Positions 1 through 8,811 of a DNA stretch of 64,000 bases are shown one piece after another. The position numbers and the translations under genes are program-made. Below the pieces are notes generated by a model, which saw only the letters and a program-made list of their open reading frames with translations, was not told the DNA's origin and did not search any database. The stretch is from positions 242,822 to 306,821 of the forward strand of contig NZ_BMYY01000001.1 of assembly GCF_014652515.1 (NCBI RefSeq), given 5' to 3'. How positions within the stretch are numbered: position 1 is the stretch's first letter; each line of letters begins with the position of its first letter. The stretch is from Bacterioplanes sanyensis (lineage in GTDB: Bacteria > Pseudomonadota > Gammaproteobacteria > Pseudomonadales > Oceanobacteraceae).

Positions 1-2
1 TG

Positions 3-833
3 TTAGATGAGCTGCGTGACGAATCCGTAGCCGTTAAAGACGGAGCGGAGGCATTGCAGGCCTTGAGTCAAACACTGACTCAACGAGCCCAGCAGCAGAC
101 CGAGGAAAATCACACCTTGGCAACAGCCATTACTGAAATGTCCGCCAGTGCCCATGAAGTATCAGAAAATACAGTCGAAGCAGCGCAAACAGCGGAAGAT
201 GCTGTAGCCCTAGTCGATAATGGCAGTGAGGTGGTGGGGCGCAATGCTGAAGCCATTAGTCAGTTAGCGGATGCTTTGGCTGACGCTGGTCAAGTGATCG
301 ACAGACTGGCGGACGACACAGAGCGGGTTGGCACTGTTTTAGATGTGATTAAGGCCATTTCAGAGCAAACCAACTTACTGGCATTGAATGCCGCTATCGA
401 AGCGGCGCGGGCAGGAGAGCAAGGTCGTGGTTTTGCGGTAGTGGCAGATGAAGTACGCACCTTGGCCCAACGCACTCAAGAGTCAGCCAGTGAAATTGAC
501 ACCATGATCGCCAAGTTACAATCGGCAGCACGTCAAGGGGTGGATGTTATAACCCAGAGTCAAGAGTTATCGCAGCAATCGATTGAGCGCGCTAATAGTG
601 CACGCGAACGCTTTGCTGACATTGTTAAGGCTTTTGATCAGATACGTGACCGCACTGGCTCCATTGCTACTGCCGCCGAAGAACAAGCTAGAGTAACTCA
701 GGAAATTGATCAGCTGGCGGATCGCATTCGCCAAATCTCCGAGCAAAATGCGCAGGATGCTAGCCAATTGAATGGTATGAGCCAAAACTCAACGGCACTG
801 GCCCAGCGCCTACATGACATTAGTCAAACTTAA
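3..833 (+). CDS. Methyl-accepting chemotaxis protein, C-terminal part (5' end outside window)
   Basis: The reading frame is open from the window edge, so only the cytoplasmic signalling half of this chemoreceptor is visible (about 276 residues). It carries the coiled-coil methylation helices and the hairpin tip that contacts CheA and CheW, with the near-invariant core [20 protein letters not shown] followed by AVVADEVR around codons 125-150. In-frame codons continue upstream of the TTG at 54, so that TTG is not the true start. The input domain and any membrane segments lie outside the window, so the ligand cannot be named. An HDOD gene follows 79 bp downstream on the same strand. Identity as a chemoreceptor is certain; specificity is unknown. 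Confidence 0.95.
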   Translation, partial: LDELRDESVAVKDGAEALQALSQTLTQRAQQQTEENHTLATAITEMSASAHEVSENTVEAAQTAEDAVALVDNGSEVVGRNAEAISQLADALADAGQVIDRLADDTERVGTVLDVIKAISEQTNLLALNAAIEAARAGEQGRGFAVVADEVRTLAQRTQESASEIDTMIAKLQSAARQGVDVITQSQELSQQSIERANSARERFADIVKAFDQIRDRTGSIATAAEEQARVTQEIDQLADRIRQISEQNAQDASQLNGMSQNSTALAQRLHDISQT

Positions 834-912
834 CGCCGGACAACCCACATCGCCGTCCTCTTAGGCAGATAAAAATGGGCTACCGTTAGTGCCTGTGTGT
901 AGGGGGATTGCG

Positions 913-1773
913 ATGCTTAAACTTGATCAAGAGTACTTGGATGACCTGCAAAAAACTTTCTTTATTCCATCGCCGCCAGAGCTGCTGTTGCAAGCTCAGG
1001 CGCTGGTGCAAGCGCCCGATCCTGAGCTGAGTGCTTTAGCGGACCTGGTGGCCCGTGATCTGGGTTTATCATCAGCAATCCTGAAAACCATCAACTCAGC
1101 ACAGTTCGGCTTTGGGCGCGTCGTCAGTGATGTTAAACAAGCCGTTATGATGCTCGGTTTGGATGCCACGCTCGCTGTTCTGACGGCAGTGATGCTGAAG
1201 CAGTCCTTTAACGGCAAGTCGGCGATCAGCTTTGAGCGTCTGTGGGATGAATCCACTGAAGTAGCCGGCATTATGGTGTATCTGGGGAGGCGCATTAAGG
1301 ATGAAGTGCCGCAGGAGAATCTGTATACCACGGGGTTGTTTCACGATTGCGGTATTGCAGCGATGGCCATGCGCTATCACGACACGTATCTGGAATGTAT
1401 CCGTGCCGCCAATGCCGATGATGAGGTTTCGTTGGCGGTTTACGAAGATCAGTTTTACAACACCAGCCACCCCGTTGTGGGCTTTTTAATTGCAAATACG
1501 TGGAACCTTCCCACCGATATTTGTCACGTTATTCTAAATCATCACAACCTTGAGTATTTGTCTTACAACACAGACTACGAGGAAAACATGCTGTTAGCGG
1601 CACTGAAAATTGCCGATAACCTCTACCGACAGCTGACGTTGGCCAAAGATGATCATCAGTGGCAAACCCATCGGCAGCAGTACTTTGAGCAACTGGGAAT
1701 GATGGAGCATGATTACCTAGACATTCTCGAGGAGCTGATGGACGTAAGAGCGCGGTCAACGGAAGCCGAATAA
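913..1773 (+). CDS. HDOD domain protein
   Basis: A 286-residue soluble protein whose central part is an HDOD domain, the HD-related output domain found in bacterial signalling proteins. The family signature is visible near the start: a proline-rich segment (FFIPSPPELL), a run on acidic and hydrophobic residues, then a helix with LSSAILKTINSAQFG. HDOD proteins usually lack the full metal-binding HD set and act as regulatory scaffolds, often near chemotaxis or c-di-GMP genes; that fits its place between two chemoreceptor genes. I chose ATG 913 because AGGGGGA at 901-907 sits 5 bases upstream; an in-frame GTG at 889 would add eight unlikely residues. The partner protein is not known. Confidence 0.85.
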   Translation: MLKLDQEYLDDLQKTFFIPSPPELLLQAQALVQAPDPELSALADLVARDLGLSSAILKTINSAQFGFGRVVSDVKQAVMMLGLDATLAVLTAVMLKQSFNGKSAISFERLWDESTEVAGIMVYLGRRIKDEVPQENLYTTGLFHDCGIAAMAMRYHDTYLECIRAANADDEVSLAVYEDQFYNTSHPVVGFLIANTWNLPTDICHVILNHHNLEYLSYNTDYEENMLLAALKIADNLYRQLTLAKDDHQWQTHRQQYFEQLGMMEHDYLDILEELMDVRARSTEAE

Positions 1774-2225
1774 TTGTGGAGCTTTCCAACATGAGCTGGT
1801 GTTAGTGGTCGGAGGCCTCTGTGAGCCTTGCTTGGACAGAGCATGGCAACTGGGCTTGTTATAGGAGTTTCATCGCTTTGCATGCAAACCCAAGGCTGTA
1901 ACAGTTAGAAGCAAGTTGTAACGGTAAGTTTGAGCCACTTTTGGTAATGTGTCGCGTTTTCCGCTAGACCTAAGGAGTCTCTGCATCATTTGGTGCCCGC
2001 TTTGGATCGTTAAAGGGCTCTAACTGAGGCAGCCTGTTTGCCACTTTAGCAGCGGCAGACATCAATAACTCAGAGAACGAGTTCTCTGGCTTTCGTGAAG
2101 ACATGGGCGGCAAGCCTTGTTTTGAAAGCTGAGTACAGTCGCGCAGAGCGATGCAGAGTGATTCAGAGGCTCCTAAAGCAACAGGTCTACTGCGACTGCC
2201 CATACCATCTATCGAGGTTTGCATT
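1774..2225. other. Intergenic region upstream of the aer-like gene
   Basis: About 450 bases with no supportable gene. A minus-strand frame at 1970-2224 and a 5' extension of the downstream gene cross it, but neither looks like a conserved protein. I see no T-tailed hairpin, tRNA or repeat. It presumably holds the promoter of the downstream chemoreceptor. Confidence 0.5.
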
Positions 2226-3797
2226 GTGCGCCGTAATTTTCCGGTTACCCAAGTAGATCATCCGTTAACTGAGCAACAGTCGATTATTTCTACGACAGAT
2301 GCGCGCGGCGTGATCCGCAATATCAACCAGGACTTTCTCGATATTTCAGGCTTTGAAGAGGCTGAGCTGATTGGCCAGGCGCACAATATTATTCGCCATC
2401 CAGATATGCCTCAGGCCGCATTTAAGCTGATGTGGGATCACTTAAAAGCTGGCCATCATTGGGTTGGGGTTGTAAAAAACCGCTGTAAAAACGGCGACCA
2501 TTATTGGGTGAATGCCCATGTCACACCTATTTACGATGCTGGCAAAGTCTGTGGCTTTGAATCAGTCAGGGTGAAGCCTAGTGCGGGCCAGGTGCGTCGT
2601 GCTGAAGCTGTGTATGCACGGTTAAATGCTGGCAAAAAACCATTTTCAATCGGACAGAGACTGTGGCCGCGCATCAAGCGTTTACTGCCTATGTGGGGGC
2701 TGTTTGCTCTGCCAAGTGCGCTGTTGCTGGCGCTGATTGCCTCAGCTTGGTGGCCCGCAGCTGCCGTACTTGTTGGCACAGCAGGTCTAGCTCTATGGCT
2801 GGATACTTGGTTGCAACATTGGACGATGCCAGCAGACAAATGTAACTCACCGATCAGCCAAGATGCATTAACTCAGTACATCTTTACGGGTGAGGTCAGC
2901 AACCTAGGGCGCTACCGTTTACAGCAAATAATTGATCAATCAGCACTGCGCACGATTACCGGCATGGTGCGCCATAGTAGCCATGATGTGGTACAAAAAT
3001 CTCATCAGGTAGCAGAGAACGCCGGCCACAGTAGTCACAGTGTGCAACAACTCAGTTATGAAACGGATCAAATTGCCGTAGCGATAGAACAGCTCAGTAC
3101 CAGTATTGATGAAATCAGCCTCTCCGTGACACGGGTTTCTCACGACGCTGAAGCATCGCGTCAGCTGGGTGAAGAGGGTCGTCAGGTTCTTCAACAAGTG
3201 GCGCAGCTTGTGACTACTCAGCACGATCACTTGATCCAGGATGCTGAACAGGCCGAAGCGCTGAACCAACTGGTGGCAGAAATTGGCACCATCGCTACAT
3301 CAATCGATGCTATTGCTGAAAAAACCAACTTGCTGGCTTTAAATGCCGCCATTGAGGCGGCTCGAGCAGGCGAAGCAGGGCGCGGCTTTGCGGTGGTCGC
3401 AGATGAAGTACGCAGCCTAGCCGGAGATACGCAAAAATCGACGGAGCGCATTCAGACGGCATTAGCACAGATTCAGCAACAAGTTGGCGGGTTGGTCAGT
3501 CGTATGCAAGAAGGGCGCGACGGTGCAGCCGTCACGCAAGAGCAAATGCACAAGGTATCAGCGCAGCTGGAAGCACTGTTGCAGTCCGTCGATGCCATAG
3601 CCAACAGCGCCCAGGAAATGTCGGCAGGTGCTGAGCAGCAATCCAGCGTATCGACGGACATTGCCACTCGAGTGACTCAAATCCGTGACAACAGTGTGCA
3701 GGCGGCGGAGTTGATTGAGGCTGATGCCAAGCTGAGCCGCGAGATGGAACAAGCCGCTGACCAGCAGCTGGAGCTCGTAAGTCGTTTTAGCCGCTGA
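2226..3797 (+). CDS. aer: Aer-like PAS-containing chemoreceptor (aerotaxis/energy taxis)
   Basis: A chemoreceptor of about 523 residues with the Aer layout: an N-terminal cytoplasmic PAS domain (about residues 10-120; [14 protein letters not shown] and [14 protein letters not shown] are typical Aer PAS segments), a hydrophobic hairpin at about 145-195 that anchors it in the inner membrane without a periplasmic domain, and a C-terminal MCP signalling domain with the [14 protein letters not shown] hairpin core. Aer binds FAD in its PAS domain and reports redox state to CheA/CheW. The start is GTG 2226: the protein then opens VRRNFPVTQ, as Aer proteins do, with AGGTTT about 6 bases upstream; the ATG at 2151 would add 25 unmatched residues. 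FAD binding is inferred from family resemblance. The gene follows an HDOD gene and another receptor. Confidence 0.88.
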   Translation: MRRNFPVTQVDHPLTEQQSIISTTDARGVIRNINQDFLDISGFEEAELIGQAHNIIRHPDMPQAAFKLMWDHLKAGHHWVGVVKNRCKNGDHYWVNAHVTPIYDAGKVCGFESVRVKPSAGQVRRAEAVYARLNAGKKPFSIGQRLWPRIKRLLPMWGLFALPSALLLALIASAWWPAAAVLVGTAGLALWLDTWLQHWTMPADKCNSPISQDALTQYIFTGEVSNLGRYRLQQIIDQSALRTITGMVRHSSHDVVQKSHQVAENAGHSSHSVQQLSYETDQIAVAIEQLSTSIDEISLSVTRVSHDAEASRQLGEEGRQVLQQVAQLVTTQHDHLIQDAEQAEALNQLVAEIGTIATSIDAIAEKTNLLALNAAIEAARAGEAGRGFAVVADEVRSLAGDTQKSTERIQTALAQIQQQVGGLVSRMQEGRDGAAVTQEQMHKVSAQLEALLQSVDAIANSAQEMSAGAEQQSSVSTDIATRVTQIRDNSVQAAELIEADAKLSREMEQAADQQLELVSRFSR

Positions 3798-4057
3798 TTG
3801 GGCCCGGCGACGGGTGACGGCAGAGGAGCTCAGCAGCGTCGGGTATGGCTGTCTGGCGGCCCTTCCTCTTGTGGTGACGGTCGGTAAGATCACGGTTTAA
3901 GTTAATAAACTTGCGAGTGGGCGTTGTCTCTTTGTTTGGTGCAAGTGCTACAGCATCATGTCTGTTAATTCTGTCCGTGTTTGCTTCTGGTTGCGGTGTC
4001 TAGGCCGCTGCATACGCTTAGCTGGCGAGATATTCTTGAGAACTTCATTAATAGATG

Positions 4058-4110
4058 TTTACCCCGCGCTTGATCTGACTATAATGCGCCGCTAATTGAT
4101 AGTGATTTTC
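4058..4110 (+). promoter_or_regulatory. Sigma-70-type promoter with Fur-like box for the DUF3649-PepSY-DUF3325 genes
   Basis: TTTACC at 4058-4063 and a perfect TATAAT at 4080-4085 are 16 bases apart. The 19-mer at 4092-4110 (CTAATTGATAGTGATTTTC) matches 12 of 19 positions of the classic Fur box and covers the expected start of transcription, the usual place for iron repression. Matches of this quality are suggestive only. Confidence 0.55.
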
Positions 4111-4120
4111 AGGTGCATTC

Positions 4121-4423
4121 TTGTTCTCTCTTGATAGTGTGCTGTCGAGCACGTTCAGGCCAGGTAGCGCTCGCTGGGCGGTAGCGCATATGCTGCCCGC
4201 TCTGCTGCTGTCTTATGGGGTCACGGCTTTGCTGTCGGCTGCCTTATCGTGGTTGTTGGCCCACTGGTGGAACCCAGCTCAGGTAGTGATGGCATTATTG
4301 GTGCTCTCGCTGGCTTTTTATACCGTTATCTTTTGTTATTTGATCAGTCGTCCTCAACCTGGGCCGGCATTATTGCTAGCGGCGATGATGACGGCATTAG
4401 CCGGGGGCTGGCTATGGCAGTAG
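4121..4423 (+). CDS. Small membrane protein, DUF3649-like, iron-uptake-associated
   Basis: A 100-residue, very hydrophobic protein with three likely membrane helices (about residues 23-45, 50-68 and 77-98), resembling the DUF3649 family found with PepSY and DUF3325 genes beside TonB-dependent siderophore receptors. Its biochemical role is not known to me. It starts at TTG 4121, five bases after AGGTG at 4111-4115. Its end overlaps the start of the PepSY gene by 10 bases, which implies translational coupling. A Fur-like box precedes it, so iron repression is likely. The family call rests on size, helix pattern and context. Confidence 0.7.
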   Translation: MFSLDSVLSSTFRPGSARWAVAHMLPALLLSYGVTALLSAALSWLLAHWWNPAQVVMALLVLSLAFYTVIFCYLISRPQPGPALLLAAMMTALAGGWLWQ

Positions 4424-5895
4424 TGCGCTGGCGCCAAAGCCTCAATGGTGTGCATACTTGGCTAGGATTGCTGTGCGGCTGGTGGCTATTTTTTATGTTT
4501 GTCACCGGTACCCTCGGCTATTTAGATGTGCAATTGGATCATTGGCTGCAACCCAAACTGGTATCACAGCGATCATTACCGGCCGAGCAGATGTTGCCGG
4601 AGGTTGAGCGTCATCTGCAGCAACAGTCGGCCCAGCAGTGGCGGGTTCAGTTGCCTGTGGGTCAGCAACGGCCGTTCTACGAGGTCGATTGGCGTGCTGA
4701 AGAGCGACAATCAGCCATATTGCAAGCGATTGATGGCGATTGGCAGTGGTTGCCAACGCCACAGTGGGGCGGACAATGGTTGTATCAATTACATTACCGT
4801 TTTCATTACCTGGGGCGCGATGTTGCCCGTACTCTGGCTTGCATTTTGTCTGCTTGGCTGCTGCTAGTGTTGATTAGCGGCATTGTGGTGCATAAAAAAA
4901 TCCTCCAAGAAATGCTGCTATTGCGCTCAGATAAAGGGCTGCGTAGCTGGTTGGACGGCCATAACCTATTGGCTGTCACGGCGTTGCCGTTTTATCTCGT
5001 TATGGCGTACAGCGGTTTGCTGTTTTATGGCTCATCCGTTTGGCCTGGCACGGTGGCGGCTGGGTTTGATTTTGCTGAGGATGCGCGTTCGCAGTACTTT
5101 GCTGGTGTGCGTCAGCCCGTGCCTGAAAGTACGGAACTGTTGCCAGCTGAAGGGATTTCGCTGCTGCAGCTTTACCAGCAAGCACGGCAGCATTGGGGCC
5201 GGCATGGCGTATCTGATATACGGCTTGATTGGTCCACTGGCATGGCGCGTTTGAGTGGACCAGATGAGGGTATTGTACGTGGCGGTTCGCTTGCCTATGT
5301 CGACTTGAGCACTGGTGAATGGTTGCCACAAGAGGTCGGCATGCCTTGGGGGCAAACACTGCAACAGGCGTTGTTTGGCTTGCACGAAGGTCTGTTTGCA
5401 GCACCTTGGTTGCGTTTCTTATATGTGCTGGCGGGTGTTTTGGGTTGTATTTTGATCGCCAGTGGTCATGTCATTTGGCTGCGCAAACGCGAGCGTCGGC
5501 GTGATCGTTGGTGGTATCTAGTACGAGTATTGAATTTGGCCAGCTTTGCTGGCTTACCTGCGGCCATTGCATGTTTTTTATTGTTACTGCGTGGGGCTGA
5601 GGTCTCTCTACACATTGCCCAAGACGGTTTGTTTGTCGCCTGGTTGCTCCTGACGGTGGCTGCTGTTCGTTGTCCTCCTGCCAGCCTGTATGGTTTGGCA
5701 GCGCTTGCTTGGTGGATGGTGGCGCTCATTGATTGGTGGCAAGCGCCTTGGAGCTGTTGGCAGGCGTTGGTTCGCTTAGATGGGGATTGGTTGGCTGTGC
5801 AGTTGTTGGCCTGGCTGGCTGCACTGGCACTCAGTGTCATTGCTTGGCAACACAGACGCCAGAGCGTTAAAGGAGATCAGTCATGCTTAGCCTGA
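4414..5895 (+). CDS. PepSY-associated transmembrane protein, putative ferric-siderophore reductase
   Basis: An inner-membrane protein of about 493 residues in the PepSY-TM family. The N-terminal helix (about 15-37) follows the hallmark LNGVHTWLGLLCGWWLFFMF; a periplasmic PepSY-like region comes next, then helices near 135-160, 190-210 and 335-355 and three more in the last 110 residues. Histidines near the helices (LHYRFHYLGRD, GLHEGLF) resemble haem-coordinating positions in relatives such as FoxB and FpvG that reduce or release siderophore iron; reductase function here is inference. ATG 4414 is chosen, 6 bases after GGGGG at 4403-4407; GTG 4423 is an alternative. It overlaps DUF3649 at its start and DUF3325 by 13 bases at its end. 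Confidence 0.83.
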   Translation: MAVVRWRQSLNGVHTWLGLLCGWWLFFMFVTGTLGYLDVQLDHWLQPKLVSQRSLPAEQMLPEVERHLQQQSAQQWRVQLPVGQQRPFYEVDWRAEERQSAILQAIDGDWQWLPTPQWGGQWLYQLHYRFHYLGRDVARTLACILSAWLLLVLISGIVVHKKILQEMLLLRSDKGLRSWLDGHNLLAVTALPFYLVMAYSGLLFYGSSVWPGTVAAGFDFAEDARSQYFAGVRQPVPESTELLPAEGISLLQLYQQARQHWGRHGVSDIRLDWSTGMARLSGPDEGIVRGGSLAYVDLSTGEWLPQEVGMPWGQTLQQALFGLHEGLFAAPWLRFLYVLAGVLGCILIASGHVIWLRKRERRRDRWWYLVRVLNLASFAGLPAAIACFLLLLRGAEVSLHIAQDGLFVAWLLLTVAAVRCPPASLYGLAALAWWMVALIDWWQAPWSCWQALVRLDGDWLAVQLLAWLAALALSVIAWQHRRQSVKGDQSCLA

Positions 5896-6194
5896 TATTG
5901 CTGTGGTTCGCGTGTGTGTTTGGCTGTGGTTGTGGCAATCGACAGCGCAAATGTTTAGGTCTGAAGCGTCCCCAGCGACGGCTGCGACAGCTCTGGCAAG
6001 GGTTAGCTTGGGGATGCTGTTTGTTGGCCGTTTTGGGGCTAAGTCAGTACCACAGCATAGGGGTAGCTGCTGTAATCGCGCTTGGTCAGTTCATGCTGGT
6101 CGGCATGCTGGTTGGATTGAGCCTGGCGTGGTGGCCTAGTGGATGTCGCTGGTGTTTGCAGCTGGCTGGCGCCAAGCTTAATCGGCGCCTTTAA
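5883..6194 (+). CDS. Small membrane protein, DUF3325-like
   Basis: A 103-residue protein with three or more hydrophobic segments (about 1-18, 38-55 and 64-86) separated by a basic stretch (KRPQRRLRQL). Size, the arginine-rich cytoplasmic loop and its place after a PepSY gene and before a TonB-dependent receptor fit DUF3325, whose role is not defined. AAAGGAGATCAG at 5870-5881 gives a strong ribosome site for ATG 5883. The start lies inside the end of the PepSY gene, so the three small-membrane/PepSY genes form one coupled operon. Confidence 0.68.
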   Translation: MLSLILLWFACVFGCGCGNRQRKCLGLKRPQRRLRQLWQGLAWGCCLLAVLGLSQYHSIGVAAVIALGQFMLVGMLVGLSLAWWPSGCRWCLQLAGAKLNRRL

Positions 6195-6221
6195 AGACAA
6201 CGGTTGATCTCAGTGCCATAT

Positions 6222-6268
6222 GAGAATGAGTTTATTATTATAAGTTTTTAATAATTATTTGCATTTGA
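6222..6268 (+). promoter_or_regulatory. AT-rich region with Fur-like sites upstream of the TonB receptor gene
   Basis: The stretch contains GAGAATGAG at 6222-6230 and the 19-mer AATAATTATTTGCATTTGA at 6250-6268, which matches 11 of 19 Fur-box positions. It is much more AT-rich than its surroundings and ends about 50 bases before the receptor start. Fur control is inferred from these partial matches and from the gene's function. Confidence 0.5.
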
Positions 6269-6321
6269 TTTTATTGTCAGCATAATGGCGGCGTTTTTGT
6301 CTAACCACAGGACGCAGTTCT

Positions 6322-8751
6322 ATGCCTGCACGACTAACGGCGCTTTTCTTGCGCCATCCTCTGAGTATCACCATTCAACACGTTTCCGTATTGGCCTGTT
6401 TGGGGCTTTCCGTGACGACGCAAGCGCAGGATGCGACAGAGTTAGCACAGGTCACAGTGACCGGCATGGACGAACGCTTGCCCCCTCAAGTTGGCTCAAC
6501 GGCGACCAAATCGTCGATGAGTTTGCTACAAACCCCAGCGGCGACGGTGGTTATTGATCGTGAGCTGCTCGATAGCCAAGGGGCTCACACACTGCAAGAC
6601 AGTATTCGCAACATCAGTGGTATTAGCCAAGCCGGTAATAACTATGGCATTGGCGATAACCTAGTGATTCGCGGTCTAGGGGTGAACTATGCGCTAGATG
6701 GCATGTATGCAGGTGGTGGCTTGGGCAATACCTACAACCCGACGCGCTCGATGCTAAATATTGATCGGGTGGAAGTGCTCAAAGGCCCAGCGACGGGCCT
6801 GTATGGCATTGGTGAAGCCGGTGGTGTGATCAATCTGATTGAGAAGCAGCCGCAAAACCAGGCTCACACTGAAGTGTCTGCCAACGCCGGGCGCTGGAAT
6901 GAATGGGGTGCCTCAGTTGATACCACGGCACCAATCAACGATCGCGTTGCGTATCGTTTGGTTGCCGGACACCAGCAAAGCGATGGTTATCGGGATTTGT
7001 CGTCGGAGCGCAGCGAGGCCTATGGCAGCGTGCGTTGGCAAGTGAATAACAAACACCAGTTACGCTTTAGCATGGCGTACATCGATGACAGCGTGCAGAT
7101 CGACTCCGTCGGCCATCCGGTGCGCATTATGAACTGGGATAGCACATCGGCTTCACCGGGCAGTGTCAATGCCGATGACTTACCGAATGATGTCGACGGC
7201 GACGGTGATGGCATCCTTGGCTTACAGCTAAGCGCCGAGCAGCGCCAGCAGCTGGCGGACAGTATTCGCGCCAGCGATGGTTTGGAGCCCTACGATTTGG
7301 GCAGTGCGTCACTGATTTCGCCCTTGTCTGAGCCGAATGAGGGCACTGAGCAACGTTTCAAATTGATTCATGAGTGGCATGGTCACAGTGGTTGGTCATT
7401 GGTGCACCAGTTGCAGCAGCGCAGCTATGAATCCGAGTTTGTGCGTCAAACGGGTGCTTACAACTATGTGTACTGGAATCGCCGTGGTGAAATCAATGCC
7501 AACCCGCGCGCGCCTTTGGTGATCGACGGTGAGCTTTATCCATTTGCTGTTCGCCGTCAGGAGTATCGCCGTCAGGTCGTCGACGAGGATAGCTGGCAGT
7601 ATTTTGCGGATATTTCAAAAAGCTGGAACTTGGGCGAATTCTCTGGTGAGCACCTGCTCAGTCTGTATCATGATCAGCGCGAGATAAGACTCAAAAGCTG
7701 GTCTGCCTATGATGCCGATGGCAGCGATGGCAGTAATCCGATTCCTTATATCTTGGACATGCGCGATGCCAACTGGCCGAGCGGCGATTTTATGGACTAC
7801 GACCATAGCCTACGCAGCCATTACAACAAAGAGCTGATCGCCCAGGGTGTGAGTGCGCAAGAGGTCTTCTATTGGGCTGACCGCCTGACCGCACGTATCG
7901 GTCTGGCGCATACTCGTCTCGAACAGCGTTATAAACACTTGGGTACCGATCACAGCCCGCAGGCCACGCCAGAAGCGGACACCAGCGACTCTGGTAACAC
8001 CTTTAATGCTGGCCTGAACTACCGTTGGCTGCCACAGCTGGCAACCTTCGCCAACTATGCCAAAGGTCGCACGGCGTACAGCATTCTTGGCAGTGTGAGC
8101 GGCGAGGATGACCGTCCAGACTCTGAGTCACAATCGCTGGATATCGGGTTGCGCTGGGCGGCGCTGGCGGGGCGTATCAATGGCTCGCTGGTGTGGTTTG
8201 ATACCCGTCGCACCAACCTGCGTTACGCCAACCCAGAGTATAATGACAACCCAGACGATGCCGATTACAACGTCGATGTACGCCAGTACTTCTATGACGA
8301 TGAAGATAAAACTCGTGGCTATGAGCTGGACCTAGCGCTGGCTTTGGCAGAGCGTTGGCAGCTCAGCATGAATGCCACCTATCAAAAAGCTGAGCAAATA
8401 CGCAGTGGTGAAAACCTAGGGCAGGTAAAGGGTATTCCAAAACGCTTTGCTAATCTTTGGGCGCGCTACAGCTTGCCTTTAAGCCAACTGCCGGCGCCAC
8501 TCACACTAGCGGTAGGGGTACAGTATGAAGATGAACGCACCATTAACTCATCGTCCTTCGGCGTTGATGAGGCTGTGGTGCCAGAATACACGCGCTTTGA
8601 CGCCGCCATCAGCTACGACCATGAGCAACTGGCCTTGCAGTTGAATCTGAATAATCTGACTGACGAGACATACTACAGCAAGCCCATGTTCCTTGGCGGT
8701 CAGCCGGGCGATCCGCGCAATGTGACGGTATCGGCTAAGTATCGTTTTTAG
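6322..8751 (+). CDS. TonB-dependent siderophore receptor
   Basis: An outer-membrane receptor of 809 residues that imports an iron-siderophore complex with energy from TonB-ExbBD. A signal peptide of about 37 residues ends at TTQA|QD; a TonB-box-like motif QVTVTG follows; then the plug domain (about 60-170, with TVVIDRELLD, NLVIRGLGV and VEVLKGPATGLYGIGEAGGV) and a 22-strand barrel ending in the aromatic YRF, the outer-membrane targeting end. The asymmetric plug motifs put it in the siderophore class. The substrate cannot be read from sequence. ATG 6322 follows AGGACG. The upstream PepSY/DUF3649/DUF3325 genes probably help release or reduce the iron. It ends at a strong terminator. Confidence 0.95.
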   Translation: MPARLTALFLRHPLSITIQHVSVLACLGLSVTTQAQDATELAQVTVTGMDERLPPQVGSTATKSSMSLLQTPAATVVIDRELLDSQGAHTLQDSIRNISGISQAGNNYGIGDNLVIRGLGVNYALDGMYAGGGLGNTYNPTRSMLNIDRVEVLKGPATGLYGIGEAGGVINLIEKQPQNQAHTEVSANAGRWNEWGASVDTTAPINDRVAYRLVAGHQQSDGYRDLSSERSEAYGSVRWQVNNKHQLRFSMAYIDDSVQIDSVGHPVRIMNWDSTSASPGSVNADDLPNDVDGDGDGILGLQLSAEQRQQLADSIRASDGLEPYDLGSASLISPLSEPNEGTEQRFKLIHEWHGHSGWSLVHQLQQRSYESEFVRQTGAYNYVYWNRRGEINANPRAPLVIDGELYPFAVRRQEYRRQVVDEDSWQYFADISKSWNLGEFSGEHLLSLYHDQREIRLKSWSAYDADGSDGSNPIPYILDMRDANWPSGDFMDYDHSLRSHYNKELIAQGVSAQEVFYWADRLTARIGLAHTRLEQRYKHLGTDHSPQATPEADTSDSGNTFNAGLNYRWLPQLATFANYAKGRTAYSILGSVSGEDDRPDSESQSLDIGLRWAALAGRINGSLVWFDTRRTNLRYANPEYNDNPDDADYNVDVRQYFYDDEDKTRGYELDLALALAERWQLSMNATYQKAEQIRSGENLGQVKGIPKRFANLWARYSLPLSQLPAPLTLAVGVQYEDERTINSSSFGVDEAVVPEYTRFDAAISYDHEQLALQLNLNNLTDETYYSKPMFLGGQPGDPRNVTVSAKYRF

Positions 8752-8774
8752 CGGTTTCTGTTAATCATCAAGAG

Positions 8775-8811
8775 CGGAATAACGGCACCATAGGTGCCGT
8801 TATTCCGTTTT
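8775..8811. terminator. Rho-independent terminator between convergent genes
   Basis: A perfect 15-bp stem: CGGAATAACGGCACC at 8775-8789 pairs with GGTGCCGTTATTCCG at 8793-8807 across a 3-base loop, followed by TTTT on the plus strand. It ends the receptor transcript. The right arm includes the stop codon of the convergent chemoreceptor gene (8800-8802), so the hairpin may also act on the minus strand, though no T-run follows there. Confidence 0.9.

Noticed and set aside
1970-2224. An 84-residue minus-strand open frame upstream of the aer-like gene
   Set aside because: No recognisable domain, no good ribosome site, and it fills the likely promoter region of the divergent gene.
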